NCBI GenBank assembly: GCA_018222665.1
Contig: JAAEZW010000043.1
Coordinates: forward strand, 2,824 to 10,741
Source: Paracoccaceae bacterium
GTDB lineage: Bacteria; Pseudomonadota; Alphaproteobacteria; Rhodobacterales; Rhodobacteraceae
DNA length: 7,918 bases
Direction of reading: 5' to 3'
The notes beneath the pieces were generated by a model. That model worked only from the letters and a program-made list of their open reading frames with translations. It was not told the origin of the DNA and searched no databases. Below, piece after piece: positions 1 through 6,631 of the stretch. The translations under genes were made by a program, and so were the position numbers. Position 1 is the first letter of the stretch. The number at the start of each line of letters is the position of its first letter.

Positions 1-17
1 ATTTTAAGCCAAGAAAT

Positions 18-21
18 AGGA
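18..21 (+). promoter_or_regulatory. Ribosome binding site of hemY
   Basis: An AGGA core lies 9 nt before the ATG at 31 and supports that start. The 30 bases before the ATG are otherwise AT-rich and hold no recognisable promoter. Stop triplets at 5-7 and 17-19 share a frame and either could end an upstream gene, but too little sequence is visible to tell. Confidence 0.6.
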
Positions 22-30
22 AACTAAGTC

Positions 31-1488
31 ATGCTGACATCACTGTTTAAAATTGTGTTATTCCTCATGATTGTGGTGGCTATTGCCTTTGGCGCTACAT
101 ATTTGATGGACGGCGAAAATACGATCATCGGTGATTTGATGATCACATTGGGTGGGGTTGAATACACCCTTAGTGCAATTGAAGCAGTCATTGTTTTAAC
201 GCTTTTGGTCGTGTTGATTTGGGTTGGTTTGAAATTGATGTCGCTGCTTGTCGCAACTCTGCGTTTTATCAACGGTGATGATACGGCGATTTCGCGCTAT
301 TTTAATCGATCCCGTGAACGGCGCGGGTATCGTGCATTGTCCGAAGGAATGATGGCCCTTGCGTCGGGTGATGCGGATGCTGCGATGACCAAGGCAGGTC
401 AGGCAGAGCGGTACCTGCAGCAGCCAACTTTGACCAACTTGCTTGCGGCGCAGGCTGCGGAAATGTCGGGAAATAAGACACGTGCCGAACAGATTTACAA
501 AGAATTGATTAAGGATCCCCAAACCCGATTTGTGGGTGTCCGCGGCATCATGAAACAACGTCTTGCGACGGGCGATACTGATGTGGCGCTTAAACTGGCG
601 CAAAAAGCCTTTGAATTAAAGCCCAAGCACGAAGAGGTGCAGGATGTTTTGCTACAGCTTCAGGCGAAATCGCATGATTGGCAGGGTGCGCGCAAAACCC
701 TTGGTGCGAAACTGAAGCAGGGGAAAATCCCACGTGATGTTCATAAACGCCGAGAGGCTGTTTTGGCGTTGTCTCAAGCAGCGGATGTCATCGACGAAGA
801 AAATTCAATCGAGAAAAGAGAAGCGGCGATTGAAGCGAACCGTCTGTCACCAGATTTGGTGCCCGCAGCAGCGATGGCGGCGCGTGAGTATATCGCGCAG
901 GGCAAGCCAAAATTGGCAGTTCGCGTGATTAAAAAGGCATGGGAAAGTCAGCCACATCCTGATTTGGCAGCGGCCTTTTCGGAAATTGCACCAAACGAAA
1001 CGCCGCAAGAGCGCCTAAAGCGTTTTGCGCAGCTTTCAAAGTTGAGCCCAGATCACGTTGAATCACGTTTGATGATGGCTGAACTGAACCTCGCTGCCGA
1101 AGATTTCCCAGAGGCGCGACGCGCATTGGGGGATATCGTGGAGAACGAACCCGATGCACGTGCCCTAACGATCATGGCCGCGATTGAACGTGGTGAAGGC
1201 AGCTCGGACCAGGTTGTGCGTGGCTGGCTGACCAAAGCGTTGTCAGCTCCGCGTGGACCTCAGTGGGTTTGTGACAAGTGTAACACCATCCATTCCGACT
1301 GGGTGCCTGTCTGTTCATCCTGTGATGCACTGGACACCCTAAGCTGGAAGGAAGCGCCGCAAAATGAAATGCAGACAAGTACAGGGATTGAAATGCTCCC
1401 ACTTTTGATGGGAGCAAATCAGGATGAAATGGATGAAGGTGATCTAATTAAAATAGATGAGCCAGTGACGGATCAAAGCCAAAGCTGA
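31..1488 (+). CDS. hemY: HemY-type inner-membrane TPR protein with C-terminal zinc ribbon
   Basis: This 485-residue protein matches the HemY family, membrane TPR proteins historically linked to haem/tetrapyrrole synthesis genes in proteobacteria. It is not protoporphyrinogen oxidase, and its exact role is unsettled. Two hydrophobic segments are seen, at about residues 4-25 and 51-75, followed by a basic stretch ([11 protein letters not shown], 93-103) typical of the HemY N-terminal domain. Helical TPR-like repeats run from about 103 to 405. A ribbon with four cysteines (C414, C417, C428, C431) and flanking tryptophans (W412, W424, W439) follows, resembling the rubredoxin-like tail of LapB. 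The last 50 or so residues are acidic and probably disordered. The protein is longer than E. coli HemY (about 400 aa), mainly through this tail. An SD 9 nt upstream supports the ATG. The final 41 bp also encode the end of aglK on the other strand. In related bacteria hemC/hemD lie upstream, but that region is outside the window. Confidence 0.88.
   Translation: MLTSLFKIVLFLMIVVAIAFGATYLMDGENTIIGDLMITLGGVEYTLSAIEAVIVLTLLVVLIWVGLKLMSLLVATLRFINGDDTAISRYFNRSRERRGYRALSEGMMALASGDADAAMTKAGQAERYLQQPTLTNLLAAQAAEMSGNKTRAEQIYKELIKDPQTRFVGVRGIMKQRLATGDTDVALKLAQKAFELKPKHEEVQDVLLQLQAKSHDWQGARKTLGAKLKQGKIPRDVHKRREAVLALSQAADVIDEENSIEKREAAIEANRLSPDLVPAAAMAAREYIAQGKPKLAVRVIKKAWESQPHPDLAAAFSEIAPNETPQERLKRFAQLSKLSPDHVESRLMMAELNLAAEDFPEARRALGDIVENEPDARALTIMAAIERGEGSSDQVVRGWLTKALSAPRGPQWVCDKCNTIHSDWVPVCSSCDALDTLSWKEAPQNEMQTSTGIEMLPLLMGANQDEMDEGDLIKIDEPVTDQSQS
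1394..1416 (-). terminator. Possible weak terminator/3' hairpin of the agl operon, inside hemY
   Basis: A perfect 8-bp inverted repeat (TGCTCCCA / TGGGAGCA, 7-nt loop) begins 31 nt beyond the aglK stop codon in the direction of agl transcription. Read on the - strand, the stem is followed by TTTCAAT, a poor U-tract, so this is at best a weak intrinsic terminator or a 3'-end-protecting hairpin. It lies inside hemY codons for MLPLLMGA, so the match could be chance. On the + strand no T-run follows it. Confidence 0.35.
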
Positions 1489-2494
1489 GGTCCTGACCAA
1501 CTTCTATTTCGGGCACATCTTGTCCCGCAAAACGGAATGGTGTTCCTTCATGGGTGCGCAGCTCTACGACGGTTTCTGTACCTAAGCGTTCGACAAGTGT
1601 CACTGTACCCTTCAGCTGACCGTTGGGATCCAAAACCAAATGTTGTGGCCGCACACCCATGCGAACCGCAGCACCGTTTGATTTTTCAGTCGCGACAAGA
1701 CGCATACCACTTATCTGGATTCCTGATCCACTGAATGTATGTGTCGATGCATCTGTTAATTCACCATCAAAGAAATTCATTTTGGGTGATCCCAGGAAGC
1801 CCGCCACAAATTCATTATCCGGGAAATTGAACAGATCCATCGGTGAACCAACCTGCATGATTTCACCGTCTTTTAGAACCACGATTTTATCCGCAAGCGT
1901 CATAGCCTCGACTTGGTCGTGGGTCACATAGATCGTGGTTGCACCCAGTTGTTTGTGCAATTTTGCAATTTCAACGCGGGTGTCATGGCGCAGCGCGGCG
2001 TCAAGGTTTGACAGCGGTTCATCGAATAAAAATACATCTGGATTGCGCACAATCGCACGTCCGATTGCAACACGCTGACGCTGACCACCGGAAAGTGCAG
2101 CGGGACGGCGATCCAGCAGGTGTTCCATTTGCAAAATTTTAGCAGCGGCCTCCACACGTTCTTGAATTTCGGCCTTGGCAACGCCTTGCAAGCTTAGCGA
2201 AAAGGCCATGTTGTGAAAAACGCTCATGTGTGGGTAAAGCGCATAGGATTGGAAAACCATCGCAATGCCGCGTTCAGATGGTGGTAGATCCATAACTGGA
2301 CGGTCGGCGATGATGATTTCACCGCTTGTCAGGCTTTCTAATCCCGCGATCAGGCGCAGTAGGGTTGATTTACCGCATCCAGATGGCCCCACAAAAACAA
2401 CAAACTCACCCTTGTCGATAGACAGGTCAACGTCGCGGATGACGCGGGTTTTGCCGAATGTCTTCTCAACATTTCTAAGTTCTACCTGTGCCAA
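1448..2494 (-). CDS. aglK: Alpha-glucoside ABC transporter ATP-binding subunit (MalK/UgpC family)
   Basis: This is the cytoplasmic ATPase that powers import through AglF and AglG. With the chosen start it has 348 residues, normal for MalK-type subunits. Visible motifs in order are Walker [10 protein letters not shown] (36-44), Q-loop Q82, signature LSGGQ (134-138), Walker B ending in D158-E159, D-loop SNLD (162-165) and switch H192 in YVTHDQ. After about 235 comes the regulatory C-terminal region with GVRPQHL (280-286), as in MalK/UgpC/MsmK. I chose TTG at 2494 over an in-frame TTG at 2509. It gives [13 protein letters not shown], the usual family N-terminus, and has GAGGAG 7-8 nt upstream, whereas the longer start would place that SD inside the reading frame. 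The gene begins 1 nt after the aglA stop. Its 3' end overlaps hemY by 41 bp. In some organisms such ATPases serve several sugar transporters; whether this one does cannot be seen. Confidence 0.93.
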   Translation of the reverse strand: MAQVELRNVEKTFGKTRVIRDVDLSIDKGEFVVFVGPSGCGKSTLLRLIAGLESLTSGEIIIADRPVMDLPPSERGIAMVFQSYALYPHMSVFHNMAFSLSLQGVAKAEIQERVEAAAKILQMEHLLDRRPAALSGGQRQRVAIGRAIVRNPDVFLFDEPLSNLDAALRHDTRVEIAKLHKQLGATTIYVTHDQVEAMTLADKIVVLKDGEIMQVGSPMDLFNFPDNEFVAGFLGSPKMNFFDGELTDASTHTFSGSGIQISGMRLVATEKSNGAAVRMGVRPQHLVLDPNGQLKGTVTLVERLGTETVVELRTHEGTPFRFAGQDVPEIEVGQDLSFGFDPSLAHLF

Positions 2495-2495
2495 A

Positions 2496-4049
2496 TTAAA
2501 TCTCCTCAAAGGATGCAGTTAGTGTGTCAAAATCAAAGGTGCAGCGCAGAGTTTGCGCATCGCTGATACGATCAAATACCAATCTACGCGCGTCGCCGCT
2601 TACGCCGCTCATCGTATTGGCATTCATGATAGCCGGCTGATTTTTGCGCCAAGCCAAGAATTGCGCAAATTGTTGATAGATGGATCCATCTGTTTGGGCC
2701 ATGTCCAATCCAGCGCGCTGCAAATGTTGGCTGGATACAGGCAGCCATGTCGCATCTGCTGTTGAAAACCCACCGTGTTGATTGGATTTTTCCCAAACCA
2801 TCGGCGTGCGGCAGGTGTCGCGTCCCAAAAACGCTGGTGCAAATTTTACACCCCAGGGGTCTTGCATTTGCTCTACAGGGATATCCGTAACGTCTTCAAG
2901 CCCGAGTTCCTCGCCCTGATAAACACAACTTGAACCGATTAGACAGGTTTCCAGTTTAAGCAGCAACAGTTGCATTGCATCGCTTTGGTCAGGACCAAGA
3001 CCCAGTGCAGCAAGTTGGCGCGTTGCCGAGCGTGGAACATCATGGTTTGAAAAGGCAAAGCATAAGCGACCAGAGCCATTAAACACATCAACCGCATTGT
3101 TGATCGCATCGCGCAGGCCAACAACATTCAACCCACCCCATGCCAATAGATCAAAATTATAGGTCGCGTGTAGCCGTCCAGTATCGGTAAAGGTTTTGCT
3201 TACCTCCATGGCGCGGCCTTTGTCACCGTCCACTTCACCCATCAAAAACCGATCGCCATCATATTCATCGGCGATTTTTCGATAATTTTCGCTGAATGTC
3301 TGAATTGCCGGCTGATTTAGCTGCGCAACATCATGCAATTGACGGAAAAATGGTTGTTGTTGTTGTGGTAGGTCACCGGGAACAAAATCTGGATTTGCAG
3401 TATTATCCAAATAAGGTGCCTGATCGCCATTGATTGTATGAACCGCATCCAAACGGAAGCCATCGACACCACGATCAAACCAAAACCGTGCAACCTGGTT
3501 CAACGCCTCACGCACCTCTGGATTGGCGTGGTTCAAATTCGGCTGCTCTGATAAAAAGTTGTGTAGATAGTATTGTTGACGACGGGGTTCCCAACTCCAT
3601 GCTTGGCCACCAAAGAACGATAACCAATTATTCGGAACTGTGCCATCAGGATTTGGGTCGACCCAATGAAACCAATCTGCTTTTGGATTATCACGCGATT
3701 GGCGGCTTTCTTCAAACCAGGGGTGTAAATCCGAACAGTGTGCTGGAACGATGTCGATCATTAATTTCATACCGAGGTCATGAATTTTTGCGATCATTTC
3801 ATCAAAATCAGCAAGCGTCCCGTATTCAGGATTTATGTCGCAATAGTTTGAAATATCATACCCAAAATCCCGTTGAGGCGATATGAAAAATGGGCTAATC
3901 CAAATTGCATCAACTCCTAATCCCGCGATATATTCCAACCGCGATGTGATCCCTTTCAGGTCACCAATCCCATCCCCATTCGAATCCTGATAAGAACGAG
4001 GATAAATTTGATAAATGACGGCAGTTTCCCACCATTTAAGATCTGACAT
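2496..4049 (-). CDS. aglA: GH13 alpha-glucosidase
   Basis: AglA hydrolyses the alpha-glucosidic bond of imported sugars, releasing glucose. There is no signal peptide, so it is cytoplasmic. The 517 residues start as a typical GH13 (beta/alpha)8 barrel: [20 protein letters not shown] (14-33) with the calcium-type DxNxDGxGD loop. The conserved regions follow: region I DIVPAH (99-104), region V as QPNLN (169-173), region [10 protein letters not shown] with nucleophile D201, region III GEV with acid/base E272, and region IV SNHD with D337. All three catalytic acids are present. The residue after the nucleophile is Ala, not the Val typical of oligo-1,6-glucosidases, so an alpha-1,4 or similar disaccharide preference is inferred. 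The C-terminal beta domain is short, ending soon after [11 protein letters not shown]; family members are usually about 540-550 aa. A QQQQ run lies at 229-232. The gene follows aglG by 3 nt. Hydrolysis of sucrose, trehalose or glucosylglycerol is possible; sequence alone does not decide. Confidence 0.93.
   Translation of the reverse strand: MSDLKWWETAVIYQIYPRSYQDSNGDGIGDLKGITSRLEYIAGLGVDAIWISPFFISPQRDFGYDISNYCDINPEYGTLADFDEMIAKIHDLGMKLMIDIVPAHCSDLHPWFEESRQSRDNPKADWFHWVDPNPDGTVPNNWLSFFGGQAWSWEPRRQQYYLHNFLSEQPNLNHANPEVREALNQVARFWFDRGVDGFRLDAVHTINGDQAPYLDNTANPDFVPGDLPQQQQPFFRQLHDVAQLNQPAIQTFSENYRKIADEYDGDRFLMGEVDGDKGRAMEVSKTFTDTGRLHATYNFDLLAWGGLNVVGLRDAINNAVDVFNGSGRLCFAFSNHDVPRSATRQLAALGLGPDQSDAMQLLLLKLETCLIGSSCVYQGEELGLEDVTDIPVEQMQDPWGVKFAPAFLGRDTCRTPMVWEKSNQHGGFSTADATWLPVSSQHLQRAGLDMAQTDGSIYQQFAQFLAWRKNQPAIMNANTMSGVSGDARRLVFDRISDAQTLRCTFDFDTLTASFEEI
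2502..2507 (-). promoter_or_regulatory. Ribosome binding site of aglK within the last codons of aglA
   Basis: GAGGAG encodes the last two glutamates of AglA (EEI-stop) and lies 7 nt before the TTG at 2494. This SD decides the aglK start and implies that aglK translation is coupled to termination on aglA. Confidence 0.75.
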
Positions 4050-4052
4050 TAT

Positions 4053-5282
4053 TTATCCACCCTTAACGGATCCGGCCAAGAGGCCGCGAATGAAATAGCG
4101 TTGCATTGACAAGAAGACGATGACAGGAATTATCATCGATATCACTGCCGACGCGTTTAGTAGGTGAAGTTGATCTTTGAATGTACCTAGCTGATTTTGC
4201 AATCGTATTGGAAAGACTTTATCAGTTGCATTATTTGGTCCGATATACAGGGCTACGATCAAATCATTCCAAACCCACAAAAATTGGAAAATACTGAATG
4301 AAGCGAGTGCAGGTACAGACAGCGGTACAATTATTTTGGTGAATATTTGAAGATGATTTGCTCCATCGATACGAGCGCTTTGCAAGAGTTCCTTTGGAAG
4401 ATTTACAATGTAATTTCTTAAGAGATATATTGCTAAAGGCATTGCAAATGCAGTGTGTGTAATCCACAAACTAGCAAACGATTTTGATGCGACTTCACAG
4501 CTGTTAGTTAATTCGCAATCTGTGAGCCACTGCTTTAATTGTGTTGCCCAAGAAGCAATTCCGCTGAAGCCTTGCAATATAGGTAAAAAAGCAAGTTGAG
4601 TCGGCACGACCATTAATGAAACAACTATTACAAATAACCAGTCACGCCCCGGGAATGACATCCATGCAAAGGCATAGGCTGCAAATGCAGCAATGGTGAT
4701 TGGAATGATTGTCGCAGGGATCGTAACGATAAAAGATGAAATTAGCGCGTTAGGAACGTTTTTGTTGTTGAACAAAACCTCGACATAGGCATCCGAACCA
4801 AAAACAGGGTCTTGATCTATGAATGCATCTAACTTCTTGGGTTTAGGCGCGGTTTCTTCGGGGAAGGTCCACGTAAAATCACCATTTTCCTGAAACACAA
4901 AACCCCCACCACGAACATCCATAACCTCGCCAGCAGGAACCAATTTACGGATCAGTATGGTTTTGTCTGGGTTCTCAGGGTCAGGAATGCGACCCTTGAA
5001 CAAGATTGAATTTACATCGCCTGTTACGGGAAAACTGGGGTCATCTTTATTAAGCCGTTCAAAAATATTTCCCGTCATGACGGTTAACTTTTCGGCCTCA
5101 TTCTTTTCATGGGTACTAAAACTGTGGCCTAGTTCTGTCGGTGTAAAAGCTGTCCAAAAACCCGCAGTTTTTGAAGCGACCTCGGACCTTAGTGAAGTAG
5201 TAATTAATGCGACGAAGGGCACTATCCAAATAAACACTATCAATGCTAACACAATGTGCCGTAATGAACGAGATATCATCAT
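4053..5282 (-). CDS. aglG: Alpha-glucoside ABC transporter permease (MalG-like, with large periplasmic insert)
   Basis: AglG is the second of two inner-membrane permeases that pair to form the sugar channel. From the chosen start it has 409 residues. TM1 is at about 8-29. A hydrophilic, presumably periplasmic, stretch of about 145 residues (30-178) follows, with GGGFVFQENGDFTWTF in its middle. Further TM segments are near 180-206, 214-236, 268-288, 322-345 and 376-394. The EAA loop that contacts the ATPase is ELLQSARIDGANHLQIF (298-314), with the conserved Gly at 307. The long insert after TM1 is known in AglG-type permeases and separates them from ordinary MalG (about 296 aa). C256 and C262 in the loop between TM3 and TM4 should face the periplasm. 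I chose ATG at 5282 because AAGGG ends 7 nt upstream; an in-frame ATG at 5336 would overlap aglF by 44 nt and add a charged, atypical leader. ATG at 5279 is an equally possible adjacent start. Confidence 0.9.
   Translation of the reverse strand: MMISRSLRHIVLALIVFIWIVPFVALITTSLRSEVASKTAGFWTAFTPTELGHSFSTHEKNEAEKLTVMTGNIFERLNKDDPSFPVTGDVNSILFKGRIPDPENPDKTILIRKLVPAGEVMDVRGGGFVFQENGDFTWTFPEETAPKPKKLDAFIDQDPVFGSDAYVEVLFNNKNVPNALISSFIVTIPATIIPITIAAFAAYAFAWMSFPGRDWLFVIVVSLMVVPTQLAFLPILQGFSGIASWATQLKQWLTDCELTNSCEVASKSFASLWITHTAFAMPLAIYLLRNYIVNLPKELLQSARIDGANHLQIFTKIIVPLSVPALASFSIFQFLWVWNDLIVALYIGPNNATDKVFPIRLQNQLGTFKDQLHLLNASAVISMIIPVIVFLSMQRYFIRGLLAGSVKGG
4056..4064 (-). promoter_or_regulatory. Ribosome binding site of aglA overlapping the end of aglG
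   Basis: AAGGGTGGA encodes the final Lys-Gly-Gly of AglG and precedes the aglA ATG at 4049 by 6 nt (10 nt from the AAGGG core). Only three bases separate the aglG TAA from the aglA ATG, so coupled translation is likely. Confidence 0.65.
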
Positions 5283-5289
5283 AATCTTA

Positions 5290-5294
5290 CCCTT
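5290..5294 (-). promoter_or_regulatory. Ribosome binding site of aglG overlapping the aglF stop
   Basis: AAGGG begins inside the aglF TAA codon and lies 7 nt before the ATG at 5282. It decides the aglG start in favour of 5282 over the upstream ATG at 5336. The sequence around it (TTAAGGGTAAG) resembles that at the aglG-aglA junction (TTAAGGGTGGA). Confidence 0.65.
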
Positions 5295-6546
5295 AATGTC
5301 CGATTTCTTTTTGCTCGCGTCTAATGCGCCAAGCATTGAAAGCCATATTTGGAATAACGGTTAGCATTAACATAATTGCAATTGATGCAAATAAGTTATC
5401 GACATTGTCGCCACCAATTGACCAATTGTTACGCGCATTTTCCATCATAGTTGCAAGTAACAATTTATCATCATCATTTGCCGATAAAGCATATGGAATA
5501 TCGAACATTTTCAAAACGAGCACGATCAATGTTGTCCACACGACCACGACAGTGGAGTAGATTTGAGGGAGTTTTATTCGGAAAAACATTTGATATGGAC
5601 TGGCCCCATCAATTGTGGCTGCTTCAATGGTGTCTTGTGGTACTCCACGGAGGGCCGCGGAGAAAATCACCATTGCGAAGCCTGTTTGAACCCAAACCAG
5701 TATCCACATTAAAAAAAAGTTACCCCAGAACTTCAGATTGTATAAGGGCTCGTTATACGATGGTGGGTGACCAAGAATATTTTTAAGTAAACCAATTTGA
5801 TAAGACGGTGTTAAGCCATTAATCGTTTGTTGTGCTTCAATGCCACCACCTGCAAAAATATTGCGCCATATAATTGCGGCGCCTACGAATGATATTGCAA
5901 GTGGAACAAAAATAATAGTTTTTGCTACTATTCCCCAACGGACAGAGTCAGCGAGCACTGCAATTAATAAGCCTAGCGAAATACAGCAGGTCGGCACGAG
6001 TATTAGCCACATTAAACTATTTCGCATCGCCAACCGAAATTGCACATATCCCAAAGCGGACGGATCCCATAGAAATGCATAATTTCGTATTGTTGGGGTC
6101 CCATCAGCCTCTTGAAAAGAAAGGCTGAGGGTGGCGAATGCGGGGATTAGTAAAAACAGTATCAGTAGCGTTAATGCCGGTCCTACGAATATCCAAGGCT
6201 GAATTGACTCAATTACTAAAGATTGTTTTCCTATTGATCCTTTTGATCGAATACGTGCAAGTCCGTGATTAAGCCAATTAGTAATCCAAAAATACAAGAA
6301 AGAAATGCCTACGGATATGATAATCGCCCTTAAAGCAAATCCTATTTTTGTAAAGCGTTCAATGGTGTCAAATTCATCGAATTTCCATTGATAATTCTGA
6401 TGGAACCACACGCCGATATCCGCAAATAAGTCATCAATTGGCGCAGACGCTATGAAAGCAAAAACAGCCGTGGTGGGTAACAGGACAACCACGGTTAATA
6501 GAATTGCCAAACCATTGCCGGCGATTACAGTTTTAATTGAATGCAT
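5293..6546 (-). CDS. aglF: Alpha-glucoside ABC transporter permease (MalF-like)
   Basis: AglF is the partner permease of AglG in the inner membrane. Its 417 residues show hydrophobic segments at about 10-32, 70-92, 117-141, 178-200, 209-228, 272-298, 330-350 and 385-405, so eight are likely. The first two form an extra N-terminal hairpin joined by a hydrophilic stretch of about 37 residues (33-69). The MetI-type core follows. The EAA loop VPQDTIEAATIDGASPYQMF (302-321) carries the E308-A-A and G314 positions that dock on AglK. MalF from E. coli is longer because of its P2 domain, so this protein is closer to the Agl subgroup. The ATG at 6546 is the only good start: an in-frame TAA lies eight codons upstream, and the next Met is at residue 173. 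The SD is weak, only CGGA with a 7-nt gap. The gene follows aglE after 85 bp and ends 10 nt before aglG. GC content is lower than in aglE or aglK, as often happens with membrane proteins. Confidence 0.91.
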   Translation of the reverse strand: MHSIKTVIAGNGLAILLTVVVLLPTTAVFAFIASAPIDDLFADIGVWFHQNYQWKFDEFDTIERFTKIGFALRAIIISVGISFLYFWITNWLNHGLARIRSKGSIGKQSLVIESIQPWIFVGPALTLLILFLLIPAFATLSLSFQEADGTPTIRNYAFLWDPSALGYVQFRLAMRNSLMWLILVPTCCISLGLLIAVLADSVRWGIVAKTIIFVPLAISFVGAAIIWRNIFAGGGIEAQQTINGLTPSYQIGLLKNILGHPPSYNEPLYNLKFWGNFFLMWILVWVQTGFAMVIFSAALRGVPQDTIEAATIDGASPYQMFFRIKLPQIYSTVVVVWTTLIVLVLKMFDIPYALSANDDDKLLLATMMENARNNWSIGGDNVDNLFASIAIMLMLTVIPNMAFNAWRIRREQKEIGH

Positions 6547-6631
6547 GAGTAGGTCCGAAACGATTTAATGATGTTTCAAATTGAGGAAAGGGCGCAACTG
6601 CGCCCCTTCATTATAATATTCGCAACCTAAA
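6547..6631. other. aglE-aglF intergenic region
   Basis: This 85-bp gap is the only substantial non-coding stretch in the window. It holds a GC-rich hairpin (6586-6609) and an AT-rich segment with TATAAT on the - strand near 6611-6616. I found no convincing -35 element for that hexamer, so I do not call a promoter. The right-hand part of the gap, 6610-6631, is the 3' trailer of aglE. Confidence 0.7.
6586..6609 (-). promoter_or_regulatory. RNA hairpin between aglE and aglF (partial terminator or mRNA-stabilising stem)
   Basis: In the - strand transcript, GAAGGGGCGC and GCGCCCUUUC pair as an uninterrupted 10-bp stem with an AGUU tetraloop. One pair is G-U; the + strand version would have an A-C mismatch there, so the structure favours agl RNA. 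The stem starts 22 nt after the aglE stop. It is followed by CUCAAUUUG, with no U-run, so it is unlikely to be a full terminator. In sugar ABC operons, stems after the binding-protein gene (for example malE-malF) protect the upstream message and give excess binding protein over permease. The same job is inferred here. Confidence 0.7.

Noticed and set aside
196..603. 135-codon open frame on the - strand inside hemY
   Set aside because: It is antisense to the HemY TM2 and TPR region, is basic and low in structure, and has no independent support.
3353..3367. TTG triplet repeat as a microsatellite
   Set aside because: It is a short run of Gln codons (QQQQ) in a loop of AglA; it is too short to call a repeat element.
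3434..3886. 150-codon open frame on the + strand opposite aglA
   Set aside because: It lies wholly inside aglA, whose GH13 motifs are intact. The translation has no recognisable domain and no good SD was seen. It is a shadow frame.
5280..5336. Upstream ATG at 5336 as the aglG start, giving a 44-nt overlap with aglF
   Set aside because: The added 18 residues are charged and unlike a permease N-terminus, while the ATG at 5282 has a well-spaced AAGGG.
4957..5364. 135-codon open frame on the + strand over the aglG start and aglF end
   Set aside because: It runs antisense across a well-supported gene junction, and its product resembles no known family.
5451..5786. 111-codon open frame on the + strand inside aglF
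   Set aside because: It is antisense to the aglF region encoding the EAA loop; no motif or SD supports it.
6605..6630. TATAAT on the - strand as an internal promoter for aglF
   Set aside because: The hexamer lies in an AT-rich spacer and I found no acceptable -35 box 16-18 nt upstream. The hairpin directly downstream gives a better explanation for the gap.
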